Counted from the first letter of the stretch, positions 23,668-36,344 are shown. The stretch is DNA of 64,000 bases from Epiperipatus broadwayi (GCA_028023455.1 JAQFVV010012400.1:12281748-12345747), one strand, 5' to 3'. The notes: generated from the sequence alone by a model not told the origin. Program-made: numbers and translations.

Positions 23668-23800
23668 ATATTCATTAATAGCAATAGTAGTGATAATAAT
23701 ATTCATTAAGTAATGAGAATAATAATAACAGCAGAAGTGATAATAATATTCATTAATTGATAAAAATAATAATAATAGCAGTAGCAGTGGAAACATAAAA
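22990..23800. repeat. minisatellite with AGT microsatellite core
   Basis: Irregular tandem units of about 40-60 bases follow the pattern AATATTCATTAAGTGATGG, AAATAATAATAGC, then (AGT)n or (GTA)n with AATAAT. More than ten units are visible. A pure (AGT)n run lies at about 23,632-23,666. Translations rich in tyrosine or threonine are artefacts of this repeat. It directly precedes the RTE-like element at 23,820. Confidence 0.9.
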
Positions 23801-23819
23801 AGCAGTAGTAATGCTAAAA

Positions 23820-26800
23820 ATAAAAATAATATCCTAAATATAATTACATAAAATATACAGACATTACTTGATAGAAATTCTTCAAGACTAGAATAAAGGA
23901 TTGCACTGGAGGCTAAAAAACTGCAAGGATTAAAGATTGACAAAGCCATTTATAGTAAAATTTCTCTTCCAATGAAAGAAAGTACAACAGATAGATGATT
24001 ACAAGTTCTTTTGGAAAAGAAAAGATTAGTCAATGAAAAGAGAATGGATTGTGTTAGATTTGTTACAGAGTCCAATTTAGTATCTTTTTTTATTGTAATT
24101 CCTGGCATTAATAAAAAACTAATAGTGTTAGAACTTCACTTGCATTAAATGCAAAGAACTTGGACAAAGACAGCTTTTATTGTTAGTTGGCTAGCATTAT
24201 TGCAAATATCATTAAAAATTGAATTTTCACACTTGACAACTTTAATGTGCATGTTTACACACATAGTAAATGTTGTCCAAAAGTTGTCAGAAATAATAGG
24301 TCAGATGTTGTAAATTCAAATATTCTGTTATTATTGAATTTTTACACAACACACATATTATCAATAATAATTATTTTAGGCAGAAAAATTGCTATAAAAG
24401 AACATGAAAGCATGCTTGCTCAAATCAAAGGCAATACATTGCAGTTAGGAATCAGAATTCACATTATATGATCAATTACAAGTGTAGATTGTTGGTTAAA
24501 TCATAGAATGATATACTCCAAGATAGTTTTATCCCAATTATATGTCAGAAATTTGATGTTCATTCTTTAGAAATATTTACTATACATATTCAAATGCAAC
24601 AGCATTCAAACATTAGGTGGACCTTTACAATTGTCATAATATTATGGTATGGCATTCTTCTAAGTGTATTATGGATGAAAGAAACTATCCTTGTAATTGA
24701 AAAATAGAATCATGACTATTTTACTGACAATAATTTTTTATTAGTGATTTAATTAAAAATAATATAGTATTTTCTACTTGGAAGAATAATACATTAAATG
24801 TAGAGTTTCATATTACATGATCACTATCTCTTATACTAGCACATAATTATTATTAAACGAAGCAAAACTCTCCATACAGTAGTGCCACTCTGTTCTAACC
24901 AGAGTAATCAATAGATGCCAGAAGTCTTGTGCATAAAATCCCTATCTAGTGGAATTACTGTATGGAGAGTTTTGCCTTGTTGAATTTTATATTAAATATG
25001 GATACTTAAAGATAGAAATTCAGTTATTGAAAGTAAGCCTTAAATATGAATTGGGGATTAAAACTGAAAAAGAGAAATGGATATTTGCTATTCATGGTCA
25101 CTCTAGATGTTTTTTGAGGAAATGAAAACAACATATGGCTTTGAGAAATAGCATTCTCTAAATCCCACAATGACACTGTGTTATAAGATAATACTGATAT
25201 TTTATATAGCTGGTAAAAGTATTTCAATCAGTTTTTTGAATATTAATACAAGAATGGATGTGTCTTTTAAGAATGAATTTGTTTCATCTTTTTTTAGATT
25301 TGAATGAAAGATTTTTTATTTAATGAAACCAACAACTCTTTGTAATCTTAAATGGAATGGCTGGAGGTCCTAATGAATGCTTGGGAAAATCTTAATGTAT
25401 TGTGATATGTTTAAAATATGGTAATTTTTTAAAAATATAGGAATTCCTAGTGTGCTGGTTAATCTTAAGCATGTTTCTATTGTTCAAATTTTTAAAAATA
25501 ATGGGAATAGATAAGCTTGTATTAATTATTGTGAAATATCATTAACACACACAGCACACATTCAAAAATTTTGTTGAATAAATCGGTTTTAGCCCTAGAT
25601 AAATAGCTACCAGAGACTTAACATGGTTTTAGAGAATCAAAAAGTACCATAGATATAATTTTTGTTGTTACTCAAATGAAAAACATTCATTAAAAACAAA
25701 AGACTGATTTACTTACAATTTGTAATGATTTGGTCAAGGCATTTGACTTAATTGGCATTGTTTAAAATGAATTGGTTTTTCACCAAAAGTTATTTGTATT
25801 ATACAGCTTCTATACGATGAAATAAAAAAAGCTATTTTAAAATGGAAAACATGAATCATTTGAAATAAAATCTGATATTAAAGAAAGATTTGTTTTTGCT
25901 CCGACATTATTTGCAATTATAAAACTGATCTTTAGAATTGTTTATAGACAGTTTAATGAATCAATGATCAAATTGTAGCACAGATAATAAAAATTTTAAT
26001 TGGTTAAAAGTAAAATCATGAACATCATTTTTTTGGTTTCTAGATTTATAGTATACTGAAGATTGTCCTAGTTTTTCCAATTCAAAATACTATCTACAGA
26101 ATGTACTTAGTGATTAGGTTCAAATAAAGACTTTGGTTAAAAAAATCTTTAACAACTTTTAGCTTTGTAGGTTATCATCTTGAAATTGTAAAGCAATTTA
26201 AATATCTTGATTGTTTTATAAGTAGAAAGATGGACTTAGATGTTGAAATATAGCATAGGTTCCAATGTGTTGTTGCTACTTTGAACAAGTTGAAAGATAG
26301 AGTATTATCTCACAGGAAAAGAATATCTGCATCTAGATTAGTTATACATAAAACTTGTTTTTTATGGAAGTAAGAATCGGATATTCTATCAATGCAACAT
26401 AAAGTCATTAGGAAACTTTTACTTAGGAAAGCTTCATAAACTTTTAAAAATACAAAAGCAAGATTATAAAAACAATAATTATGTTCTTCAACTTATTAGA
26501 TGTGATATTATAAAGTCCATTATTAAAAAATAACACTCTTAATGGATTGGACATGCAAATTGAATGATCAATACAAGATTTTCTAAAAATGTTTTATAGT
26601 GAACATGAGCATGGTTTTTCAGGGGAATCCTGCTCATATTATAAAAATTATTTTAAAGTAATTCTAAAGAAGTGCAATGTTGCTTGTTTTCTTTGGGAAG
26701 ATATAGCAGAGATTAGAGTATACTGAAAAACTCCAATTGGTTTTCCACATAAGAAATTAAGAAACAACATCACAAACTATTAATCAAATGAAAAGAAAAT

Positions 26801-26880
26801 GGATCAGCAAGTTGTACATGTGGACATATTTGTATTCACAAATAGGTTTGTATAATTACTATAGAACCTATCTCTAAAGT
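23820..26880 (+). pseudogene. degenerate RTE-like non-LTR retrotransposon, endonuclease to C-terminal finger
   Basis: Reading across frames on the plus strand recovers an ordered but ruined element of about 3 kb. APE endonuclease remnants lie at about 23,995-24,560: a DYKFFWKRKD block, INKKLIVLELHL, DNFNVHVYT (a degenerate 'GDFNARVG' motif) and SITSVDCWLNHRMI (the 'DH' catalytic end). RT remnants lie at about 25,600-26,400: a STIDIIFVVTQM-like segment, TICNDLVKAFDLIGI (RT motif A) and VKQFKYLDCFISRKMDLDVEI (thumb). The 'W.GH' tail is at about 26,535 and a C-x-C...H finger remnant near 26,810. An M1 MITE is nested at 24,817-24,982. It is dead, with many stops and frameshifts. The exact clade within RTE-like elements is uncertain. 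Confidence 0.75.
24817..24982. mobile_element. MITE family M1, short copy nested in RTE remnant
   Basis: The left end ACATGATCACTATCTC precedes the terminal repeat GCAAAACTCTCCATACAGTA (from about 24,861). The complementary TACTGTATGGAGAGTTTTGC ends at about 24,976. The interior includes AGAGTAATCAATAGATGCC and CATAAAATCCCTATCTAG, shared with the 27,523 copy. It is an internal-deletion derivative with near-perfect inner inverted repeats. Confidence 0.85.
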
Positions 26881-27522
26881 AGTTTTTTTTTATAATTTGG
26901 ATTGACTATTTACTAATGAGTGGTATTTTGTTTTTGATGATGACTATATTATCTTCTATTTTTTGATTACTTTAGCAGATTTAAGCATTTATTATTACCA
27001 TTTTTATTAAAAAGAATTTCATGTCTCTGAGTTTACTTTTAATAGCTGTATTAGGGAAGACGATCCACTATTTACTTTACTCCAAATCCATCTATTGCAG
27101 GCTTGGATAATTGGTAGTCATTTAAATAATTGTCTGTAAACATACTTACTGAGTAAAATGTTCCCATTGAGTAAAGTCAAAACCAGAAGGTAATTGATAG
27201 AAGGCATCAATCTCAAGAGTCCATTGATTGCTTAAAATTGAAATAAATGGATCTAAAGATATAATTGTATAAAATTGAATAAACATATCATAGGGTTGTT
27301 TCTTATGTCTTAATTTTGTGAAGTTTGAATCATATATTTTTAAGGCTAATTTACATACAGTGTAAATCATTTTATCGGTAATATAATTAATCAATCATTA
27401 TTACTTAATATATTTCTGATATGTTAAACAGTATCTATCAATCTATTTTGATTATAAATCTTTTTTCTGTTTTAATAAAGAAACATTAAAATAACAAAAA
27501 CATATTTAGTAATAAACAAAGG
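26881..27522. other. AT-rich non-coding stretch
   Basis: No gene recognised. An 82-codon minus frame at 27,146-27,394 has no known motif; it is unlikely but cannot be excluded as a diverged short exon. Confidence 0.4.
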
Positions 27523-27918
27523 CAAAACTCTCCATACAGTAGTACCACCCTGTGCCAAACAGAGTAATCAATGGATGCCAGAAGGCTTATGCATAAAATC
27601 CCTATCTAATGCCTACTCATCCAATATCCCCAGACTAGTTTCTGGCTTTTGGCCATCATCAGTGAGGAGCCTTGGGATCTGAGAGCACTGCACCTAGATC
27701 TTAGGATCTAATGCAACCCTCCAGCAGCCATCTTTTAACTCTACTTTACTACAAAACTATGAGAATGAAATTGAAAACATTGTTAATATCTTCAATCTAA
27801 GCTCAATAGCTTATATAGTCATATGGGTCTGAATTCAATTCAGCAGAATGGAGAGTTTTGCCTTTGTTTACAACAATTATGTGCTAGTATAGAGAATGTG
27901 ATCATGTCATGTTTAGTG
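27523..27918. mobile_element. MITE family M1, most complete copy
   Basis: A 23-bp perfect inverted repeat, starting TAAACAAAGGCAAAACTC at 27,523 and closing at 27,870, bounds an interior of about 300 bases. The interior blocks (ATCAATGGATGCCAGAAGGC, CCAATATCCCCAGACTAG, ATCAGTGAGGAGCC) recur at 1,246, 24,817, 40,345 and 55,035. To the right lies the outer end GTGCTAGTATAGAGAATGTG and TCATG, also present beside the copies at 9,536 and 24,817. The family is thus a short element with an additional outer layer in some copies. No transposase is encoded. Confidence 0.85.
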
Positions 27919-27959
27919 ATATTTAGTAATAATAATAAACATTATGCAAGTATAAAATC

Positions 27960-28100
27960 AAATGCCTTTATTTCTTGAGAGTTTATAAGGAATTGAACCT
28001 TAGAAGTATGAGAATTGGAAGCAATCTGAGAACTTTACCCTCCAGAGTCTGACACTCTACCCCTGCATTAAATCATGCAGGTTTTATGGCAAATTAATGT
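27960..28100 (-). repeat. possible tRNA-derived SINE head
   Basis: On the minus strand, GGGGTAGAGTGTCAGACTC (near 28,045-28,063) resembles a tRNA A box, and GGTTCAATTCC (27,989-27,999) is a perfect match to the B-box consensus. The spacing is longer than in a normal tRNA and no cloverleaf closes, so this is not a functional tRNA. A SINE head or tRNA relic fits. Similar A-box-like strings lie at about 17,815 and 22,270. Confidence 0.35.
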
Positions 28101-29816
28101 ATACAATAGATTTATTAGATTGTGTCAGTTATATTTCCACTTTAACAAAATTCTCCATTGCTTTCTGAGATTTGTTATATTCATTATAACCACTTTCGAA
28201 TTTCATTGATCTGCTGCAATGTTATGTTTCTCTGAATTTAATAACATTATTTTTCTTCATTACTGCTGAAAATTATATTTCCTTATATTCCACATGGTAT
28301 CTTTCTAGATTTCCTATAATAACTTGTGATACTTTAGAAGTTATCCAAACAATGTTGTTTTTCTAGAAATATGTACAGCCTACATCCATTTTGACTGTTT
28401 AATTTTTAATAATGCCTGTTTGTTTTATTATTATAATCATTATTTTATTAACTAGTCATGCATCATTACATAATTTTATATATAGTGTGTAGTCTTTGTG
28501 TTGTTCTTCTGTTAAATATGAATCTGTTAAATCTTTAGCAAGTACTAAAAGTATGCATCTTTAACATTGTAATTCTTACCAAAAGTACTCCAATTGAATT
28601 CAATTATGTGATTAATTTTAGTCATTTTATTTTATACAGCTGGAAGTGAGTCCAGGACAACCAGCACAGTATTAACTGGTTATCTACATAGAACTGTATT
28701 TATTGAGTGTTCATATTTTTCTTGATATCACTGTTGGTTTGAGTTTGAAACCTGCAATTCAGTCAAACAGAACACCATCTATATTTTTAATTTGAAGATA
28801 TTTATAATTATCAAATCTTTTTTCTGCTTTATACTATCAATCTCTTAGAGGTAGCAATTTATCTTATTAAGTTGATTGGACTATCTTCAGTAAGGAGCAG
28901 GATTACATTTATAATGTAGCCACTAATTTCACCGTTTTATATTATCAATCCTGAAATCTAAGGGCATTTTAAAATTTTGAACTTAAGCCAACTTGTGTTA
29001 GTATATTTATTTGTTCCACACTATTGCAATAATTGCATAGTTTAAACACCATAATTGTTTTTGCTTACGTTTAACATGATTTAAAAGCAGTAATTCATTC
29101 TATTATTTCAGAATTAGTTAATGCAAATTTGAACAATCAATTGATTTTAGATGCATTATAAAAGAGTTAGAGATGGAGGGTGAATTATAAAGGCAATCCT
29201 ATTTTTCAATCAAAATGGATATTGTACAGGAACTTATCTCAAAATGTGATAGTAGTGCCATTTAGTGACTTAATACTAAACTTATAATAGATGACTCTGA
29301 AGTAAATAGAATGAAATTTGTTTAAAGGTGTGGGAATAGTAAAGCTATCTAATGTCTTAATTGTCAGTCTTATAATTAATGATTCTGGAATAAAGAAAAT
29401 AGGACAACTTGTTTAGAGTTGTGAAAATATTGATGTCCCCCAGTGTGTTGTTACTCAAGCTTAAATGGTTTTGAAAAATGTAAATAAAATAAATTCCTAA
29501 TTTTTAAAACATGCAATATAAGAATTTTAAAAAAGTCTGGAAATTTCATTAAATGTTTAGTGACTGTATATATGCTCAATTCTCTATTGAAGGTTAGGAT
29601 GGTTAAAAAACTAAGGAAGAACATTAAGCAAATCATAAAACTTTATAATTGTCCTAATTCATTTGCCATTGCTTTGTATCTTTTAACATAATTTATTCTG
29701 CCATCTGTTTTAGAGCATATAAATATATACTGTGGAAACTAATACATTTAAATGAATTAAATAATTTAATATATCAATCACACAGTTCTTCTTTCCAAAA
29801 TAGTTCATAAATATCC
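28101..29816. other. AT-rich non-coding stretch
   Basis: No gene or repeat family recognised between the SINE-like segment and the PLE pair. Confidence 0.4.
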
Positions 29817-31803
29817 AATATAGAAATAAAACAAACTCCTTCTTTTCAAAACTTGCTTGTTATATGACTATAATGATGAAAAAGAAATCCAATGTTTCGA
29901 CTATTTCACATAGTCTTTTTCAAGGTACACTAAAATAAAATATATATAATAATAAATATCACATATTCCAAAAAAAAATAAAAAAATATTAAATTAAAAA
30001 TTACAAAATATATTCATAACCAAAAATTTATCTTATCTCCCACTCCCCTTTTTTTATTACAAACAATCACAACCCAAACACAAACATTTTTTTTTTTTTT
30101 TTAAATCTATATACTTTAAAACATTTAATTAAAAATCTATTATTTTATTTTCTCTTTTTCCATTAATATCCTATTTAATTCTGGTTTTATTTCATTAATG
30201 TACATACCCCCCTTTATTATTTTTTCATTGTATGACTTAATACATTCCAAAGGCTTTATATCAAAATCCCCATGCTTAAATTTATTCATGTGTATGTAAA
30301 CAGCAGAATTTTTATCACCTAAATGCTTTTTTAATCGTTTTTAATTTATTCTTACTAGTCCCAACATATGTCATTTCTACATTCTTTCTAAAACAATGCA
30401 AATATTTTATCTAATAAACTGAATTCATAATGTCTAACCTATTATAGTTTCCATTATTATTAAATAAAAAATTTAAACTTGCTTTTTTTTATATAAACTG
30501 GACAAATTGAAACATTATATTCCTATTAATCATTTTATCTAATTTCTTAACTTTAATAAATAAATCTTTAGGTATATTAAAACCAACATAAATAGCCTTT
30601 TCTCTATTCCTATCTAATCCCATTCTATTTCTTATTTTATTTATATTTTTATCAGAAAATAAATGTTCAACTACACCCCTAGGATAATCATTCATAAAAC
30701 ATTCATTCCTAATAATATCAACCTCATTCTCAAACAAATTACTATTTGAACATAACTTAATTGCCCTAATAATTATATTATTTACAATATTAATTTTATC
30801 AATATCTGAAAGCCTATTATTTGTAATCCCAAAAAAGTTTGTTTTCTAAACACAGATGTTTCTATAATAACAGTACCATTCCTAACAATTGTTTTAAAAA
30901 TTCTAACATCCATATATTCAATAACATTAATATATTCCTTTTCCATAGTAAACTTTATTTTTTCAACCTCTACCATTAATATAATTCAAAAAGTCATCTG
31001 CATTTCTTTTATTACCATTGAAAACCATAAAATAGTCATCAACATATTTAACATAAAAAAATTGGTTTATTCCTACTATTGTTAAAAAATTGCTCTTCAA
31101 ACTTATACATATATATTCCTGCCAAAAAACCACTTAGACTATTACCTATACTTAAACCCTCTTTTTACTTATAAAATCCACCCCCATATTTAAAAATAAG
31201 GTCCCTAAAACAAATCACTAATATATCATATAAAAGAAAACCCTCAATTTTTAATTTTACCCCTTTATCTTTATTATATAAATTCATAAAATAACAAATA
31301 GCAACCTCCGGATCAATATTAGTATACATACTAACTATATCTAACTTTACAAAAACAAAATTTTTAAAAACCTTACCTTCTAAAAAAACTTAATTTACTA
31401 ATAAACTGTATAGAATTATTATCACAATTTTTTTCAAATAATGTAATATATATATTAAAAATATTATTATACACCCACTTAGAAATTTTCTTGTAATAAG
31501 TATTACAACTACTAATAGTTGGCCTCATCGGAATACCAGGATTATGTATTTTAGGTAAACCATGGATTTTTGCACATTTTATATCCATTTTTTTTTAATT
31601 TAAGCATGAATAATTTTTCCATACAACCTTTCTCATACAACAAAGTTAATACATTATTAACCTTTTTATTCATTAACATACTTTCATCTTTATTAATTTT
31701 TAGAAAACATTCTTCCTTTAATAAATTTAACATTTTTTTTATTTATATTCACTCTTGTTTAAAATAACTATACTCGCTGCTTTATCACCTTTTAAAAATA
31801 ATA
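29817..31803 (-). pseudogene. Penelope-like element A, 5'-truncated copy
   Basis: The minus strand encodes the C-terminal two thirds of a PLE polyprotein. In order from high to low coordinate these are GDKAASIVILNKSEY (the PLE 'DKG..VVI' block, near 31,770), HGLPKIHNPGIPMRP (RT motif near 31,545), an intact YVDD catalytic box at about 31,034-31,045, the MGNSLS-like block, and a GIY-YIG endonuclease remnant whose YVG is intact near 30,365. Frameshifts and stops split it into several pieces. The 3' UTR includes a hairpin GACTAT/ATAGTC followed by GAAAC (near 29,896-29,930, minus strand). The copy is cut at about 31,803, where a second copy starts in the opposite orientation. It keeps some catalytic residues the other copy has lost. 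Confidence 0.85.
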
Positions 31804-34432
31804 AGTAAGTTGAAAGTTGTAAATATAACATTGGACATTAAATTTTTAAGAAAGTGTTTGTTAAATAATATAATACCTAAATTTATTTCTTTAGATAGAT
31901 TTATGAGGTTTTTTGGGTATAATTATGTATTAAAATGGGAGAAGATAATGTTGAAAAATGTTTTAAAATTGACATATAAAAAAAGGCTGAATTGTTAAAT
32001 TTTTTTAGAGATATTTATGATAATTTAAGAAGATTAATTACAATTAAACAAAAAGAGGAATTAAAAAGGTATATTTTTTTAAAAATAAGATTTTAGAAAG
32101 GCATTGTAAAAAATTTAATGATTTGATGATTAGAAGTTGTGATAAAAAAAATAAAGATAATAATTATTATGTATTTGGGAGTAGTAATAGAATGGAAAAA
32201 AAGAATTTTGTTATTAATTTAACTAATTCTATTTTTAGTGATGGATGTTTTAAAAGGGGATTTGAATTATATACCATGAAATAATTGTAATATTAAAAAG
32301 CAGATTATTGAAATTAGGGCAAAAATGCAATTAATTGAATATAAATGTAATAAGATTAATGATAATATTAAGAATAAGGATTTTTTATTTAATGAATTGA
32401 AATTCGGATTTAAAAATTTGGTATTTGAATTAAAAAATAAATATAATAGTAAAGAAAAGAGGAGTAATTATAAGTTTAATGAATGGTATATTATTAAAAA
32501 TATGCATGATAAATATGGGGATTTAATATTTTTAAAAGGTGATAAAACATGGAGTATGGTTTTTTTAAACAAGAGTGAATATAATAAAAAAATGTTAAAT
32601 TTATTAAAGGAAGAATGTTTTCTAAAAATTAATAAAGATGAAAGTATGTTAATGAATAAAAAGGTTAATAATGTATTAACTTTGTTGTATGAGAATTAGT
32701 CATGCTTAAGTTAAAAAGAATGGATATAAAATGTGCAAAAATCTATGGTGTACCTAAAATACATAAGCCTGGTATTCTGATGAGGCCAATTATTAGTAGC
32801 TGTAATACTTATTATGGGAAAATTTCAAAATTGGCGTATAATAATATTTTTAAAAAATATATTACATTATTTGAAAAAAATTGTGTTAGTAATTCTATAC
32901 AGTTTATTAGTAAATTAAGTTTTTTTAGAAGGTAGGTTTTTAAGAATGTGGTTTTTATAAAGTTAGATATAGTTAGTATGTATACTAATATTGATCCGGA
33001 GGTTGCTATTTGTTATTTTATGAATTTATATAATAAAGATAAAGGGGTAAAATTAAAAATTGAGGGTTTTCTTTTATATGATATAGTAATGATTTGTTGC
33101 AGGGATCTTATTTTTAAATATGGGGATGGATTTTATAAGCAAAAAGAGGATTTAAGTATGGGTAATAGTTTAAGTTGTTTTTTGGCAGGAATATATATGT
33201 AAAAGTTTGAAGAGCAATTTTTTAACAATAGTAGGAATAAACCAATTTTTTATGTTAGATATGTTGTTGACTATTTTATGGTTTTCAATGGTAATAAAAG
33301 AAATGCAGATAATTTTTTGAATTATATTAATGGTAGAGTTGAAAAAATAAAGTTTATTATATGGATGTTAGAATTTTTAAAACAATTAATAGGAGTGGTA
33401 GTGTTATTATAGAAACATCTGTGTTTAAAAAACAAACATTTTTTTGGGATTATCAAATAATTGGTTTTCAGATATTGATAATCATAGTAAAATTAATATT
33501 GTTAATAATAATATTAGGGCAATTAAATTATGTTCAAATAGTAATTTGTTTGAAAATGAGGTTGATATTATTAGGAATGAATGTTCCTAGAGGTGTAGTT
33601 GAACATTTATTTTCTGATATAAATAAAATAAAAAATAGAATGGGATTAGATAGGAATAGAGAAAAGATTATTTATGTTGGTTTTAATATATCTAAAGATT
33701 TATTTATTAAAGTTAAAAAATTAGTTAAAATGATTAATAGGAAGTATAATGTTTCAATTTGTCCAGTTTATAAAAAGAAAGCAAGTTTAAAATTTTTAAT
33801 TAATAATAATGGGGACTATAATAGGTTAGAAATTATGAATTCAGTGTATTTGATAAAATGTTTCAATTGTTTTAGAAAGAATGTAGAAATGACATTTGTT
33901 GGGATTGGTAAGAATAAATTAAAAACGATTAAAAAGCATTTAGGTGATAAAAATTCTGCTGTTTACATTCATGTGAATAAATTTAAGCATGGGGATTTTG
34001 AAATAAAGCCTTTGGAATGTATTAAGTCATACAATGAAAAGATGATAAAGGAAGATATTAAATAGGATGTTAATGGAAAAAGAGAAAATAAAATAATAGG
34101 TTTTTAATTAAATGTTTTAAAGCGTATAGATTTTTTTTTAAAAAAAAAAAATAAAATGTTTGTGTTATGATTGTAATAAAAAAAGGGGAGTGGGAGATAA
34201 GGTAAAATTTTGATTATGAATATATTTTGTAATTTTTAATTTAATATTTTTTTATTTTTTTTTTATTTCTTATTTATTTGGAATATGTGATATTTATTAT
34301 TATATATATTTTATTTTAGTGTACCTTGAAAAAGACTATATAAAATAGTGAAAACATTGGTTTTAATTATAATCATTATACTCATATAAAAAGCTAATTT
34401 TAAAAAGGAGTTCATTTGTTTTATTTCTATGT
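31803..34432 (+). pseudogene. Penelope-like element A, nearly full-span copy
   Basis: The plus strand covers almost a whole PLE polyprotein in several frame-shifted pieces. The N-terminal block DIKFLRKCLLNNIIPKF (31,830-31,880) is followed by GDKTWSMVFLNKSEY (32,540-32,585), YGVPKIHKPGILMRPIISS (32,745-32,800), KLDIVSMYTNI (RT motif A, 32,962-32,994) and MGNSLSCFLAGIYM (about 33,158-33,202). The catalytic box here reads YVVD (33,260-33,271): the first aspartate is replaced by valine. The 234-codon piece at 33,361-34,065 ends in the GIY-YIG domain (VYLIKC near 33,847; FVGIGKNKLKTIKKHLG near 33,894-33,945), with the YIG tyrosine changed to phenylalanine. The 3' UTR mirrors that of the inverted copy and ends near 34,432. 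PLEs use RT plus GIY-YIG endonuclease for target-primed integration; this copy is dead. Confidence 0.88.
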
Positions 34433-34911
34433 TAATTGAATTATTTATTATTATATTTTTATGAGACTTTTGTGGTATGTATCAAATATATTGATTACTT
34501 ATTAAAAATGAATGTTATCCCATTTTTTTTGCTCATCATGTTAAGAGATAAAAGCCAGGTTAATAATTACATAGTTGTAAATACAATTGGTTATTTGCTT
34601 TAATTTTATTTAGATTATTATATTAAGTATATAATAACATTATGAACAAATAATTTTTTATGTTGCTTATTTGAACTATTGTTTATATTGAATTGTAGTC
34701 ATCTGTTATCTATAATTATAATTTACAAACTTTTCAGTATAAATCTATTGTTATGAACCCCATTTTCCACTTGACATTCTTTTTAGTATGAATTTGTAAA
34801 CAAAAATGTTGCGCAATGTTATGAAATGTGACTATTAAATTCAAATTCAAGAAATCCCCTTATTTGTAGTTATTTTTGGTGAATACATGTACTTTATTTT
34901 ATTATGTAAAT
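34433..34911. other. AT-rich non-coding stretch
   Basis: Nothing recognised between the PLE 3' end and the next foldback element. Confidence 0.4.
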
Positions 34912-35073
34912 ATTTTAAACAGGCTTTACCCTGCATTCAATGCGCTTTAAAATTCGTAATAATCAAGCATATTTTGTCAATAGAAGGAACCTTCCAAATC
35001 AATACCCAAGATATTGACTTTTATAAAGGTAAGAGCGGCCATCATTGAATACAGGTTAAAGCCTGTTTAAAAT
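34912..35073. mobile_element. 162-bp foldback MITE
   Basis: The terminal inverted repeats are ATTTTAAACAGGCTTTACCC (34,912 onward) and its near-complement ending at 35,073; about 27 of 31 positions match. The interior is single-copy within this window. It is non-coding and lies just upstream of a hAT transposase fragment, but whether it belongs to that hAT family is unknown. Confidence 0.75.
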
Positions 35074-35277
35074 TTTGCTCAATAAATTAATTACTACTCT
35101 TTATTTTATTATGATGATTATTATTGTGGGTAATTTAATATAAACAAAAACATAAGTAAATAAAGAAGTGCTTAAGTAGCATCTTAAAGACAAATCTTTA
35201 TGGTTAGAAATTTTTTTTAAAGAATAAACAGATTTTTTAAACATGTTTTGAAAATCAAATTGTAAATATGACTAAAG

Positions 35278-35521
35278 TCCAGAATTCAGAAGATGTATGA
35301 CATCAATAATATCGTGAAGGAAATAAGTATTTTTGAAGCAATGGAAGAACACAAATAATTTAGAAAAATTATATAACACCCTAATGGCCATCCCAATGGC
35401 ATCAGTTGTATTGGAAAGAGCTTTTTCTGCAGCTGGTCTTTTCATCAAAAAAATTCGGTCATTTTTAAGTAATAGCACCATTGACAATTTACATTTTTTA
35501 AAAAATTATTATAAAAATTAA
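35278..35521 (+). pseudogene. hAT transposase C-terminal (dimerisation domain) fragment
   Basis: In plus-strand frames, remnants of the pre-dimerisation helix (INNIVKEISIFEAMEEHK at about 35,299-35,350) run into an open stretch at 35,333-35,521. That stretch carries LMAIPMASVVLERAFSAAG, KKIRSFLSNSTIDNLHFL and a terminal NYYKN. This is the hAT-C dimerisation signature, ending at the position where such transposases usually stop. The catalytic domain and BED finger are absent, so this is only the last 70-80 codons of a dead copy. It is followed within 40 bases by a palindromic MITE. Confidence 0.85.
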
Positions 35522-35560
35522 ATAAGCATTTATTTTTTATAGCGTCTGTATACAATTTGT

Positions 35561-35994
35561 AATTACATTCATATCGGCCTTTCAAGCCAATTGTGCAAAC
35601 GCTTTGCGAGTGTTAAATAATAAATGAATACCCTCTGACCAATACAAGATATAGAATTTATGCAGGAATAAAAAGAATCCTCTTATTTATGCTTATTTAT
35701 ATATATGATTAAGTTTCAGTTGGAATGACGCTTAGTAAATTCTAGAAAATTTCATCGGCATCATTCATTCAGACATTGTATATAGTAATTTAAAGTGACC
35801 GTTATATTGTCACACCTTCTGTGCCAGTACTTCAGATTTGCTCATATATAAATATTTGAGTCGTAGGAATAAGAGAATTCTTTTTATTCCTGCATAAATT
35901 CTATATCTTGTATTGGTCAGAGGGTATTCATTTATTATTTAATACTCGCAAAACGTTTGCACAATTGGCTTGAAAGGCCGATATGAATGTAATT
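35561..35994. mobile_element. 434-bp palindromic MITE with long terminal inverted repeats
   Basis: The arms, each about 130 bases (35,561-35,696 and 35,866-35,994), are near-perfect inverted complements. They begin AATTACATTCATATCGGCCT and include CAATTGTGCAAACGCTTTGC. The central 170 bases are unique. It is non-coding. It lies immediately after the hAT transposase stop codon; the family is not assigned. Confidence 0.9.
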
Positions 35995-36344
35995 ATAAAA
36001 ATTAATGTTTTCATTTCTCATTATATTTCATTCAAATTAATATGAATTTATTTTTGTTTTGTTTATCATGAATTATGTTGTATTTAAATTTTTCGCATTA
36101 AAAATTATCTTTTTTAAAAAACATAGTGAATTTTTTGTATAGTTTTGAACAGAAAAAAAAAATTTCACTCACAACAACACAACATGCACTAAATGTATTA
36201 ATTCATGCTTGTTAATGAATCTTGGAAATCTGGGGATCCTGAAAATAGAATCATTTTTATTCTGGAATTCCAGGATTTGAATTTTATGGAAAATAAGAAA
36301 TCCTAAGTAGTAAGTCATAAATCATGATATGCATTTTGAATTTT
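35995..36344. other. AT-rich non-coding stretch
   Basis: No feature recognised. Confidence 0.4.

Noticed and set aside
22990-23800. CRISPR-like array
   Set aside because: The units are irregular, directly adjoining and simple-sequence based, with no unique spacers, and the DNA is eukaryotic in character.
23281-23949. Open frames rich in tyrosine, threonine or leucine
   Set aside because: They are translations of the AGT/TAA minisatellite and carry no domain.
31570-31767. Plus-strand frame inside the minus-strand PLE A copy
   Set aside because: It is antisense to the conserved RT region of the PLE and has no independent motif.
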